NCBI RefSeq assembly: GCF_025195125.1
Contig: NZ_JAMGSL010000024.1
Coordinates: forward strand, 1 to 37,952
Reading direction: 5' to 3'
Length of the DNA: 37,952 nt
DNA from: Streptomyces sp. Je 1-79
Lineage (GTDB): Bacteria > Actinomycetota > Actinomycetes > Streptomycetales > Streptomycetaceae
A program made the position numbers and the translations under genes. The notes under the pieces are model-generated. The model did not search any database. It saw nothing but the letters and a program-made list of their open reading frames with translations, and was not told where the DNA came from. Positions 15,506 to 23,020 of the stretch are shown in pieces. Each line of letters opens with the position of its first letter. Position 1 is the first letter of the stretch.

Positions 15506-16097
15506 CTTTCCAGGTGGGGTGTCGGCCCAGGTCGCGTGTCTGCCAGCCGGGTGGGAGTTCGGACGGCCCGAATGAGGGGCGTCGTTGCCAAGCTACTCCA
15601 AGAGTGGCGCCTAGCGGTTCCGGCCGCCGACGAGCCCGACTTGGCTGCGAGGCCGGGCTCAGGGCGGTCAACACGCGCCGGCGGCACCGGGACCAGAGGC
15701 GAACGTCATCCCGCTCCCCCGTGGAAAGAGCCAGCGGCCGGCGCACGGCGCCGGCGTCGGGGAGGACGTCCTCCCTGGACAGCGGGGCCTGCGCAGAGGC
15801 CGGCCGCCCGTGGGCGAGTCACCCGACCTCGACGGCTCTTCCGGTTGTGGTGGTGGTTAAACGCGACGCGCGGAAGGATCACTGTTTTGGGGTAATGGGG
15901 GGCTGTGTGGGGGTGGGTGGAGTGGGGCGGGGGATATGGTTCCGGGGGATGTGGGTGGCCTTGTTTCCGATCCTGCCTTAAGTGCTTCTTGTTTCGGGTC
16001 TGTTCGTGTTTTCGCGTGGTTTTCGTGCACCTCTACGCTGCGGGCTTTCTGTGTTTCGCGTGCAGGTGTTGGTGGTTGTGAAGGGGTGTTTTTCGGT
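15506..16097 (+). other. Long leader/promoter region upstream of eshA
   Basis: About 590 bp without a convincing gene. From about 15960 to 16060 the plus strand becomes T-rich (runs such as TTTTCG and TTCTTG), an abrupt change from the GC-rich flanks. No clear -35/-10 pair stands out; TACGCT at 16034-16039 is the best -10-like string. The eshA promoter must lie here unless it is farther upstream. Confidence 0.4.
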
Positions 16098-17510
16098 ATG
16101 GCAGTGGGGACGGGTGGGGATGTGGGCGGGGAGCAGGTCGTCTTGTCCAGTCTGGGGACTTCGGCTGCTCGTCTTCTTGCGTCGGTGTCGAAGTCTCGTC
16201 CGCAGATGGAGGGTATTTCTTCTCGCTGGTTGCTGCGGATGTTGCCGTGGGTCGAGGCGGGGGGTGGTGTGTACCGGGTCAACCGGCGGTTGAGTTATCT
16301 GGTGGGCCAGGGGCGAGTGGGGTTTGTTGGGGACGGCGCCGGGCTGCGGGTGGTTCCTGGGGGGTTGGGGGAGCTCTCCTTGTTGCGTGGTTTTGATGAC
16401 GTGGGTGTGTTGGGTGCGCTGGAGGGGCGGTGTGCCCGGCGGGAATTCCGGGCAGGTGAGGTGCTGGCCGAGCAGGGGGCGGTGGCGGACGGGGTTCATC
16501 TGATCGCGCGGGGCCGTGTCAAGCAGGTGGGGGTGGGCCGGTACGGGGACGAGGTGGCGGGGGCGGTTCTCGCGGAGGGGGAGCGGTTCGGGGAGGAGGC
16601 GCTTCTGGATGGTGAGATGAGATGGGGGTGGACGGTCGCTGCGGCGTCTGCGGGAACGCTGCTGACGTTGTCGCGGAATGATTTCGACGCGGTGCTGGCG
16701 ACGGCGCCGGGTCTTGAAGATCATGTGCGGCGATTTGCATCTCTGCCTCGGCAGGCGCAGAACCGGCATGGTGAGGCGGAGATCGCGATGACGGCGGGGC
16801 ATCGTGGTGAGGCACGGATCCCGGGTGCGTTCGTCGACTACCAGCTCACTCCACGGGAGTATGAGCTGTCCGTCGCGCAGACGGTGGTTCGGATTCATAC
16901 CAGGGTGTCAGATCTGTACAACGGGCCGATGGACCAGGCGCGGGAGCAGATTCGGCTGACGATCGAAGCGTTGCGAGAGCGTCAGGAGTACGAACTGGTC
17001 AACAATCGGGATTTCGGGCTGCTGCCGAATGCTGATTTCAGGCAGCGGATCCAGACGCATTCCGGGCCGCCGACTCCGGATGATCTCGATGAGCTGTTGT
17101 GCCGACGGCGTGGTACGAAACTGTTTCTCGCGCATCCGAGAACGATCGCTGCGATCGGGCGAGAGCTGAACTCCCGCGGGATCCTTCCGGATGTGATCGA
17201 GCTGGACGGGCAGCAGGTGACGGCCTGGCGCGGGGTCCCGATCCTGCCCTGCGACAAGATTCCCATCGGCAGGGACAACACCAGCTCGATTCTTGCCATG
17301 CGGACCGGTGAGGACCATCAGGGCGTGATCGGACTTCACCAGACCGGGCTGCCGGGGGAGTACGAGCCGGGCCTGTCGGTCCGGTGCACGGGCGTCAGCG
17401 ACCGGGCGATCGCTTCCTACCTGGTCACCGCCTACTACTCCGCCGCGATCCTCGTGCCCAACGCGCTCGGCGTGCTGGAGAACGTGCAGATCGCCCGCAG
17501 ACGGGACTGA
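16098..17510 (+). CDS. eshA: Family 2B encapsulin shell protein with cNMP-binding-like insert (EshA)
   Basis: This 470-aa protein matches EshA of streptomycetes, a large self-assembling protein now classed as a family 2B encapsulin (HK97-type shell). The N-terminal arm and first shell part (about 1-92, SKSRPQMEGISSRWLLRMLPWVE) are followed by a cyclic-nucleotide-binding-like insert (about 95-215: REFRAGEVLAEQGAVADGVHLIARGRVKQVG, then GERFGEEALL). The rest is the HK97 P and A domains (LTPREYELSVAQTVVRIHTRVSDLYN, KLFLAHPRTIAAIGRELNSRG, WRGVPILPCDKIP, SYLVTAYYSAAILVPNALGVLENV). The ATG at 16098 gives the length usual for the family. The next genes encode a terpene cyclase and its methyltransferase, so the shell probably packages the cyclase. 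In the cyclic nucleotide pocket the small residue after the arginine is Trp, so ligand binding may differ. Confidence 0.93.
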   Translation: MAVGTGGDVGGEQVVLSSLGTSAARLLASVSKSRPQMEGISSRWLLRMLPWVEAGGGVYRVNRRLSYLVGQGRVGFVGDGAGLRVVPGGLGELSLLRGFDDVGVLGALEGRCARREFRAGEVLAEQGAVADGVHLIARGRVKQVGVGRYGDEVAGAVLAEGERFGEEALLDGEMRWGWTVAAASAGTLLTLSRNDFDAVLATAPGLEDHVRRFASLPRQAQNRHGEAEIAMTAGHRGEARIPGAFVDYQLTPREYELSVAQTVVRIHTRVSDLYNGPMDQAREQIRLTIEALRERQEYELVNNRDFGLLPNADFRQRIQTHSGPPTPDDLDELLCRRRGTKLFLAHPRTIAAIGRELNSRGILPDVIELDGQQVTAWRGVPILPCDKIPIGRDNTSSILAMRTGEDHQGVIGLHQTGLPGEYEPGLSVRCTGVSDRAIASYLVTAYYSAAILVPNALGVLENVQIARRRD

Positions 17511-17550
17511 CACCCCCGAGGGCCTTCCCTCCCGGCCAACGCCACGGTCG

Positions 17551-17575
17551 CCAAGCCAAGCCAAGCCACGCCACG
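17551..17575 (+). repeat. Short pentanucleotide tandem repeat
   Basis: CCAAG occurs three times followed by CCACG twice, forming a 25-bp 5-nt-period repeat. It lies 40 bp after the eshA stop codon in the untranslated region before the terpene cyclase. Confidence 0.75.
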
Positions 17576-17596
17576 GCAGGGCGTGACGCGCCCTGC
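17576..17596 (+). terminator. Hairpin between shell and cargo genes (possible attenuator)
   Basis: GCAGGGCG (17576-17583) and CGCCCTGC (17589-17596) form a perfect 8-bp stem with a 5-nt loop, directly after the pentanucleotide repeat. It is weaker than the other terminators in this window and may only reduce read-through from eshA into the cyclase gene. Confidence 0.42.
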
Positions 17597-17849
17597 GGTC
17601 CGCCACGGCGCGCTGCCTCGCCCACGTCGCCGGACCGCCCGAACAAGCCGAACAACCCCCAGCCCTCAGACGTGTTCGCGCCCTCGACGCGACCCCATGT
17701 CGGGAACCGTGCCGGTGCTGACCTCTGCCGGCACGCCCCCTGAGACGTTCCCGTCCGGCCGGGTCGTACCGCCTTCTGGACCCTGCCCGGTCCGGGTTCG
17801 TATGCCCGGTAACCGGGACTGCCCCATCCATCTCACCGAGGAGCTACGG

Positions 17850-19238
17850 ATGCCCGAACCTGGGCTTTCCCCTCTGCAGTCGAGCCTGCCCATCGCTGCG
17901 GCCCGCTTCGGGGCCCACCTCGCCACACCCGTACCCGACACCGGTGACCCGTCCGCCACCGCCCCGCCGGCCGCGTCGCCACACCTGCCCGGCCCGCCCG
18001 CTCCTCCTGCCCTGCCGCTGCATCCCGTGGTGCCTGCCGCAGCGACCGCCTCCATGTCCGCGCCCGGTGTGTCTGCGCCTGTCGACGGCCCGACCACCGA
18101 CCTGACGTCATGCCAGGCGAAGCCCGTGGAAACTGAGTTGGCCGGCGTGCTGGAGCGGGTTCTGCGGGGGCCGAGTGGCCTGGGAACAGCCGGTCTGTCT
18201 CTGTCTCTGCGCGAGGCACCCCCCGCCCCCGGCGCCACGGCGACTGGCGACCCGGTGGAGGGCAGACCGATTCCCGGGCTCTACTTCCATCCGGTGGCCG
18301 AGCCCGATCCGGTGCGTGTGGCGGAAGTCGGGCGGCGGGTCAGGCAGTGGGCGGTGGAGGAGGTCCGGGCGGTTCCTGAGGAGTGGGAGGACCAGTTCGA
18401 CGGGTTCTCCGTGAGCCGTTACATGGTGGCCTGCCATCCGGACGCACCAACGGTGGAACATCTGATGCTCGCGGCGCGGCTGATGGTCGCGGAGAACGCG
18501 GTCGACGACTGCTATTGCGAGGATCACGGCGGTTCGCCTGTGGGGCTGGGCAGCCGGCTCCTGCTCGCCCATACCGCCCTGGACCCGCTGCACACCACGA
18601 AGGAGTACGAGGGGTCGTGGGCCAGGTCGCTGGAGGAGGATGCGCCGCGACGTGCCTACCGCTCGGCGATGGAGTACTTCGCGAATGCCGCCACGGCGTC
18701 GCAGGCGGACCGGTTCCGGCACGACATGGCCCGTCTGCATCTGGGGTACCTGGCCGAGGCCGCGTGGGCCCAGGACGGTCATGTGCCGCAGGTGTGGGAG
18801 TACCTGGCGATGCGTCAGTTCAACAACTTCCGCCCGTGTCCGACGATCACCGACACCGTCGGGGGGTACGAGCTTCCCGCGGATCTGCACGCGCAGGGGG
18901 CGATGCAGCGGGTCATCGCGCTGGCCGGCAACGCGACGACGATCGTCAACGACCTGTACTCGTACACCAAGGAGCTGGCCGGCCCCGGCCTGCATCTGAA
19001 TCTGCCGGTGGTGATCGCCGAGCGGGAGTGCCTCACGGAGCGTGAGGCGTACCTGAAGGCGGTGGAGGTCCACAACGACCTCATGCACGCCTTCGAGGCC
19101 GAGGCCGCCGCTCTGGCGGCCGCCTGTCCCGTCCCCAGTGTCCTGCGCTTTCTGCGCGGGGTGGCCGTGTGGGTCGACGGCAACCACTACTGGCACCAGA
19201 CCAACACCTACCGCTACAGCCTGCCCGATTTCTGGTAA
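17850..19238 (+). CDS. 2-methylisoborneol synthase (terpene cyclase, encapsulin cargo)
   Basis: This 462-aa class I terpene cyclase converts 2-methylgeranyl diphosphate to 2-methylisoborneol. The metal-binding acidic motif is D219-D-C-Y-C-E-D225, and the NSE motif is N367-D-L-Y-S371-Y-T-K-E375. The catalytic domain (about 140-462) matches Streptomyces 2-MIB synthases throughout (GLYFHPVAEPDPVRV, FNNFRPCPTITDTVGGYELP, HQTNTYRYSLPDFW at the end). The first 120 residues are Pro/Ala-rich and look disordered, with two conserved-looking islands (AAARFGAHLATPVP at about 16-29; LAGVLERVLRGPSGLGTA at about 97-114). In this family such N-termini direct loading into the family 2B shell. The ATG at 17850 follows GAGGAG. 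In-frame upstream codons could extend it, but that sequence looks untranslated. Confidence 0.94.
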   Translation: MPEPGLSPLQSSLPIAAARFGAHLATPVPDTGDPSATAPPAASPHLPGPPAPPALPLHPVVPAAATASMSAPGVSAPVDGPTTDLTSCQAKPVETELAGVLERVLRGPSGLGTAGLSLSLREAPPAPGATATGDPVEGRPIPGLYFHPVAEPDPVRVAEVGRRVRQWAVEEVRAVPEEWEDQFDGFSVSRYMVACHPDAPTVEHLMLAARLMVAENAVDDCYCEDHGGSPVGLGSRLLLAHTALDPLHTTKEYEGSWARSLEEDAPRRAYRSAMEYFANAATASQADRFRHDMARLHLGYLAEAAWAQDGHVPQVWEYLAMRQFNNFRPCPTITDTVGGYELPADLHAQGAMQRVIALAGNATTIVNDLYSYTKELAGPGLHLNLPVVIAERECLTEREAYLKAVEVHNDLMHAFEAEAAALAAACPVPSVLRFLRGVAVWVDGNHYWHQTNTYRYSLPDFW

Positions 19239-19257
19239 ATGCAAAGGGAATGAATCT

Positions 19258-20133
19258 GTGACCACTGAACTGACCACCGCCACCACCCCGTTCGTCCCGG
19301 CCCCCGCCTCCCCCTATCAGGGCGACATCGCCCGGTACTGGGACCACGAGGCGAGGCCGGTGAACCTCGCTCTGGGCGATGTCGACGGGCTCTACCACCA
19401 CCACTACGGCATCGGCGACGTCGACCACGCGGCCCTGGGGGACCGTGCGGACAGTGCGTACGAGAAGAGGCTGATCGCCGAGCTCCACCGCCTGGAGTCG
19501 GCGCAGACCGGCGTCCTGCTGGACCACCTCGGGGCCGTCTCGGACGGCGACACCCTGGTGGACGCGGGCTGCGGCCGCGGCGGCTCGATGGTCATGGCCC
19601 ACCAGCGGTACGGCGCACGCGTCGAGGGCCTGACCCTGTCGGCCAAGCAGGCCGACTTCGCCAACCGTCGCGCCGGTGAACTGGGAATCGGCGACCGTGT
19701 CCGGGCCCAGGTGCGCAACATGCTCGACATGCCCTTCGAGTCCGGGCAGGCCGCCGCGTCGTGGAACAACGAGTCGAGCATGTACGTCGACCTGCACGAC
19801 CTGTTCGCCGAACACTCGCGCGTCCTGCGGGCCGGCGGCCGCTACGTCACCATCACCGGCTGCTGGAACCCCCGCTACGGCCAGCCCTCCAAGTGGGTCT
19901 CCCAGATCAACGCCCACTTCGAGTGCAACATCCACTCCCGCCGTGAGTACCTGCGCGCCATGGCCGACAACCGTCTCGTCCCCCAGACGGTCATCGACCT
20001 CACCGAGCAGACCCTGCCGTACTGGGAACTGCGTGCGACCTCTTCACTGGTCACCGGCATCGAGGAGGCGTTCATCAACTCCTACAAGGACGGCTCCTTC
20101 CAGTACGTCCTGATCGCCGCCGACCGCGTCTGA
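19258..20133 (+). CDS. Geranyl diphosphate 2-C-methyltransferase
   Basis: This 291-aa SAM-dependent enzyme methylates C2 of geranyl diphosphate to give 2-methyl-GPP, the substrate of the preceding cyclase. SAM motif I is LVDAGCGRGGS (100-110). The active-site segment NNESSMYVDLHDLF contains E172, and F221 follows in INAHFECN; these probably correspond to Glu173 and Phe222 discussed for the S. coelicolor enzyme (recalled, not checked). The N-terminus has the family's YQGDIARYWDHEARPVNLALGDVDGLYHHHYGIG block. The GTG at 19258 lies 19 bp after the cyclase stop codon with AAAGGGA upstream, so the genes form an operon. The length is normal and a strong terminator follows. Confidence 0.95.
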   Translation: MTTELTTATTPFVPAPASPYQGDIARYWDHEARPVNLALGDVDGLYHHHYGIGDVDHAALGDRADSAYEKRLIAELHRLESAQTGVLLDHLGAVSDGDTLVDAGCGRGGSMVMAHQRYGARVEGLTLSAKQADFANRRAGELGIGDRVRAQVRNMLDMPFESGQAAASWNNESSMYVDLHDLFAEHSRVLRAGGRYVTITGCWNPRYGQPSKWVSQINAHFECNIHSRREYLRAMADNRLVPQTVIDLTEQTLPYWELRATSSLVTGIEEAFINSYKDGSFQYVLIAADRV

Positions 20134-20152
20134 CCGGCTCTGTCGGCGGTAC

Positions 20153-20185
20153 GGGCCGGGTCCGTCCCCGAAGCGGACCCGGCCC
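20153..20185. terminator. Terminator of the 2-MIB operon
   Basis: A perfect 12-bp stem (GGGCCGGGTCCG 20153-20164 with 20174-20185) and a 9-nt loop lie 20 bp after the methyltransferase stop codon. A convergent MFS gene lies on the other side, so it may work in both directions. Confidence 0.78.
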
Positions 20186-20224
20186 CCTTCCGGCTCTCAC
20201 CCCCGGCCGACCCCCGCGGACGGT

Positions 20225-21817
20225 TCAGTCCTGGCGGGGTGGGGGTGCGGTGACCCGGGTGCCAGGGTGGGCCAGCGCGCACAGGAACGCGATGGCCAGG
20301 GCGATCGCCATGCCGTAGAAGACCCACTGGTTGGCTTCGGCGAAGTCCATGCGGATCGCGTCGCCCGCGCCCCGCAGCGCTCGGGCGACGGGCCCGTCGC
20401 CGGTGGGGCCCTGGCCGTCCGGGTGCCCGGTGACCGCCTCGGCGACCTGCCGGGCTGTCTGCTCGGCCTCGGCGGTGGGCAGCCCGCGGTCCTGCAGGGT
20501 GGTGGTGATCCGGTCCGTCGTGACATGGGTCAGCACGGTGCCGAAGACGGCCATCCCGATCGCGGCCGCGTAGTTGCGGATCGTCTGAGTGATGCCGGTG
20601 ACCTCACCGTAGGAGGCGTCGATGGACCGGTTGACGGCATCGGTGGAGGCCGGCGCGAGGAGGAACCCGATCCCGGCGCCCGCCATCGCCGCGTACGGCC
20701 ACTGGTCGTGCATCGACAGGTCGGTCAGCTTCTGCGCCCACAGGAAGAACCCGACCGCGCCGAGCGCGCAGCCGATCTTCATGGCGGGCCGGGCGCCGCG
20801 CTTGTCCAGGATCTTGCCGCCCCACTGCGAGGCGATACCGAAACCGACGAAGAAGTACAGCAGGAACAGCGCGGCCTGGTTCGGCGAGGCGCTCAAGGAC
20901 ACCTGCGCGTACACGGACGCGAAGAAGAACACCGGTACGAACGCGAGCATCGCGAAGAACAGCACGAGGCTGTCGACGGTGAAGGCCCGGTCCCGGAACA
21001 CGTCGAAGTTGATCAGCGGGTGGCGGGTGCGCCGCTCGTAGCCGTAGAAGAATGCCAGGACGACCAGTCCGCCGACGATGCACGCCCAGGTGGCCACGCT
21101 GCTCCAGCCCCAGGCCGAGGCCCGCTGGAATCCCAGCACACTCAGGGCCATGCCGGCCGCCACCAGCACCGCGCCGACGACGTCGAGGCGTCCGGTACGG
21201 CGCTTCTCCGGGATGCGGGCCAGCACGGCGAGCACGATCGCGACGACGGCGACCGGCACGTTCACCCAGAAGATCGCCCGCCAGGTCCATTCGGTCAGCC
21301 AGCCGCCCAGCAGCGGGCCGACCGCGGTCAGCGCCCCCGACAGCCCGAAGAACAGCGCAAGGGCCCGGCCTCGCCGGTCCACCGGGAACACCGCGATGAC
21401 CACGGCCAGCGCGGCGGGGAACATCAGCGCCGCGCCCAGGCCCTGGGTGGCACGGAAGATGATGAGCCATGTCTGCGCGAAGCCACCGGAGGGCACACAG
21501 CCGCAGAGCACCGAGGAGACGACGAAGACGACTGTGCCCAGCAGCATGATCCGCCGGTGCCCGAACAGGTCCGAAAGCCGCCCGCCGAGCGCGAAGAACG
21601 CCGCCAGCGACAGCAGATAGGCGTTGACCACCCACTGCATTCCGGAGGCCGACAGGCCGAGCTCGTCGGTGATGTCCGGCGCCGCGATCGACACGATGGT
21701 CTGGTCGATGAACGTCATCGACACCGCGAACAGCATCGCCGCCAGGGCGAGCCTCTGACGGGGCGCCTCGGAGCGCGCGGCCTCGGTGGCCGGGGACGGC
21801 GGGGGATTACCTGTCAT
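20225..21817 (-). CDS. MFS drug exporter, DHA2/EmrB-QacA type
   Basis: This 530-aa integral membrane protein has about 14 transmembrane helices. Family signatures include FIDQTIVSIAAPDI in the first helix, motif A GGRLSDLFGHRRIML, the RATQGLGAALMFPAALAVV segment and motif C-like LSGALTAVGPLLGGWLTEWTWRAIFWVNVPV. These proteins are proton-driven exporters of drugs or endogenous metabolites. A polar loop (DRGLPTAEAEQTARQVAEAVTGHPDG) precedes the last helix. Start: ATG at 21817 with GGGGAG about 11 nt upstream; longer in-frame starts are Arg/Gly-rich. No TetR gene is adjacent. It is convergent with the 2-MIB operon, and there is no direct evidence that it exports its product. Confidence 0.9.
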   Translation of the reverse strand: MTGNPPPSPATEAARSEAPRQRLALAAMLFAVSMTFIDQTIVSIAAPDITDELGLSASGMQWVVNAYLLSLAAFFALGGRLSDLFGHRRIMLLGTVVFVVSSVLCGCVPSGGFAQTWLIIFRATQGLGAALMFPAALAVVIAVFPVDRRGRALALFFGLSGALTAVGPLLGGWLTEWTWRAIFWVNVPVAVVAIVLAVLARIPEKRRTGRLDVVGAVLVAAGMALSVLGFQRASAWGWSSVATWACIVGGLVVLAFFYGYERRTRHPLINFDVFRDRAFTVDSLVLFFAMLAFVPVFFFASVYAQVSLSASPNQAALFLLYFFVGFGIASQWGGKILDKRGARPAMKIGCALGAVGFFLWAQKLTDLSMHDQWPYAAMAGAGIGFLLAPASTDAVNRSIDASYGEVTGITQTIRNYAAAIGMAVFGTVLTHVTTDRITTTLQDRGLPTAEAEQTARQVAEAVTGHPDGQGPTGDGPVARALRGAGDAIRMDFAEANQWVFYGMAIALAIAFLCALAHPGTRVTAPPPRQD

Positions 21818-22061
21818 GCACGGATGATCTCCCCGGACCACCCCGCCTGCATGGCCGCCCGCCCGCACGCGGCAGTGTATGCGGCCGGCGGGCCGGCCCG
21901 AGGAGCCTGGCTGCCGCGCCGACGGCCCGGCCTGCGGGTGGACTCGCCCCACTGCGCCATACGGCGTACCCCCGGACTCCGGGACCGCAGCCCTGCCGGC
22001 ATAAGCAGCCCGCGCGGTCCTGCCGACGGCTTGCGCACCCCCACAGCCCCCGCGCGGTCGG

Positions 22062-22484
22062 TCAGAGGCCGAAGGTCTCCGGGGAGGCGGCCAGCGCACG
22101 GAAGTGTTCGCGCGGGTCGGCCACCAGGCGGCGCGCCCGCAGGTCCATCAGACCGCCCACGCCCGTCACCTCGGCGGCCACGGTCCCATCGGCCTTGCGG
22201 ATGGTCTGGTCGATACGGAAGGTCTTGCCCTCACCCCAGACGAACGTACACGTCACCTCAACCTCGTCCCCGGCACGCAGCTCTCGCAGGTAGCGCACCG
22301 TCACCTCCAGGGCCACCGGCCCCACACCCTTGTCCAGCAGGTCGGACTGCCGGATCCCGCCTGCCTGCAGCAGTGACCAGCGGGCGTGTTCGGCGTACTG
22401 GAGGTAGACGGCCTGGTTCAGGTGCCCCTGGGTATCGGTCTCGTACCCGCGTACGACCACAGGTACCGAAAACGGCTCAGCCAC
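22062..22484 (-). CDS. Hotdog-fold acyl-CoA thioesterase (YbgC/4-HBT type)
   Basis: This 140-aa protein has the 4-hydroxybenzoyl-CoA-type thioesterase signature YETDTQGHLNQAVYLQYAEHARW, including the catalytic Asp17 and the GHxN motif. A central beta sheet (VALEVTVRYLRELRAGDEVEVTCTF, FRIDQTIRKADGTVAAEVTGVGGLMDL) follows. It should hydrolyse an acyl-CoA or aryl-CoA thioester in the cytosol. A GTG at 22484 is preferred because GAGAGGAA lies 4 nt upstream; an ATG at 22514 has no such site. It sits 63 bp downstream of the regulator gene on the same strand, so the two could be co-transcribed. Confidence 0.86.
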   Translation of the reverse strand: MAEPFSVPVVVRGYETDTQGHLNQAVYLQYAEHARWSLLQAGGIRQSDLLDKGVGPVALEVTVRYLRELRAGDEVEVTCTFVWGEGKTFRIDQTIRKADGTVAAEVTGVGGLMDLRARRLVADPREHFRALAASPETFGL

Positions 22485-22577
22485 GGTGTTCCTCTCGACG
22501 TCCCGGGCGACCACCCGGCGGCACGCGGCATTCTACGAAGCACCGGGGGCCGGGGGCGGGTGAGAGGCCTCGCGAGG

Positions 22578-22850
22578 TCACAGAATGTGGATGCGCTCCA
22601 GGGATCCCTCGGTGTCACGGATCATCAGGTCGTGGCCCTTGGCCCGCTCGCTTTCGACGAACCCCAGGAGCAGGACGGCCCGGTTGATGACGTCCGCCTT
22701 GCTGACTCCGCTCGCCGCGACGAGTTCGGACACCGCCGTCACGGCGGGCGGGCACAGCGTCACGGAGAACCGTTCGCTGTCGGGGTGGGAGGGGAGCTGG
22801 TTCACAACGGTGCCTGCCTTCCGGATCGACCGACCTTCACGCACCATCAT
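22578..22850 (-). CDS. Small ribbon-helix-helix-like protein
   Basis: This 90-aa protein looks like a ribbon-helix-helix/CopG-like DNA-binding protein. A beta strand (RFSVTLCP, about 27-34) is followed by two helices (AVTAVSELVAASG; KADVINRAVLLLGFVESERAKG) and a C-terminal strand pair (HDLMIRDTEGSLERIHIL). Such proteins bind as dimers to short direct or inverted repeats. Three TGGTGCG-type half-sites, two of them in a near-perfect 31-bp inverted repeat, lie over its start codon and just upstream, which suggests autoregulation. ATG at 22850 or the adjacent ATG may start translation; no Shine-Dalgarno site is evident. It may also control the thioesterase downstream. Confidence 0.62.
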   Translation of the reverse strand: MMVREGRSIRKAGTVVNQLPSHPDSERFSVTLCPPAVTAVSELVAASGVSKADVINRAVLLLGFVESERAKGHDLMIRDTEGSLERIHIL

Positions 22851-22890
22851 GACACGGTCGTGGTGCGCATGTGAACCACATTCGCACCAC
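22840..22890. promoter_or_regulatory. Operator cluster for the ribbon-helix-helix gene
   Basis: GTGGTGCGCATGTG (22860-22873) and CACATTCGCACCAC (22877-22890) form an inverted repeat, 13 of 14 positions matching, around AAC. A further half-site CGCACCA (22840-22846) overlaps the first codons of the gene. The half-site TGGTGCG thus occurs three times in 51 bp. This is the arrangement expected for cooperative binding by a small dimeric repressor. Confidence 0.6.
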
Positions 22891-22930
22891 CAAGGCGCAT
22901 GTCGTGTCTGATGTCCCTGCCCGCGCGACG

Positions 22931-22968
22931 GCTGGGCGGGCGCGGCTCCTTGCCGACGCCCGCCCAGC
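22931..22968 (-). terminator. Terminator of the lysyl-oxidase-type gene
   Basis: A perfect 12-bp stem (GCTGGGCGGGCG 22931-22942 with 22957-22968) and a 14-nt loop lie about 50 bp after the stop codon of the lysyl-oxidase-type gene. Confidence 0.65.
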
Positions 22969-23020
22969 GGTCACCACGCGCCCGTGGGATCGGTGTCCGC
23001 GATCCCTCAGGCGGCGGCCG

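Noticed and set aside
20267..22687. 806-codon open frame on the plus strand opposite the MFS exporter and thioesterase
   Set aside because: It spans two real genes and an intergenic gap, with a His/Arg/Gln-rich nonsense composition.
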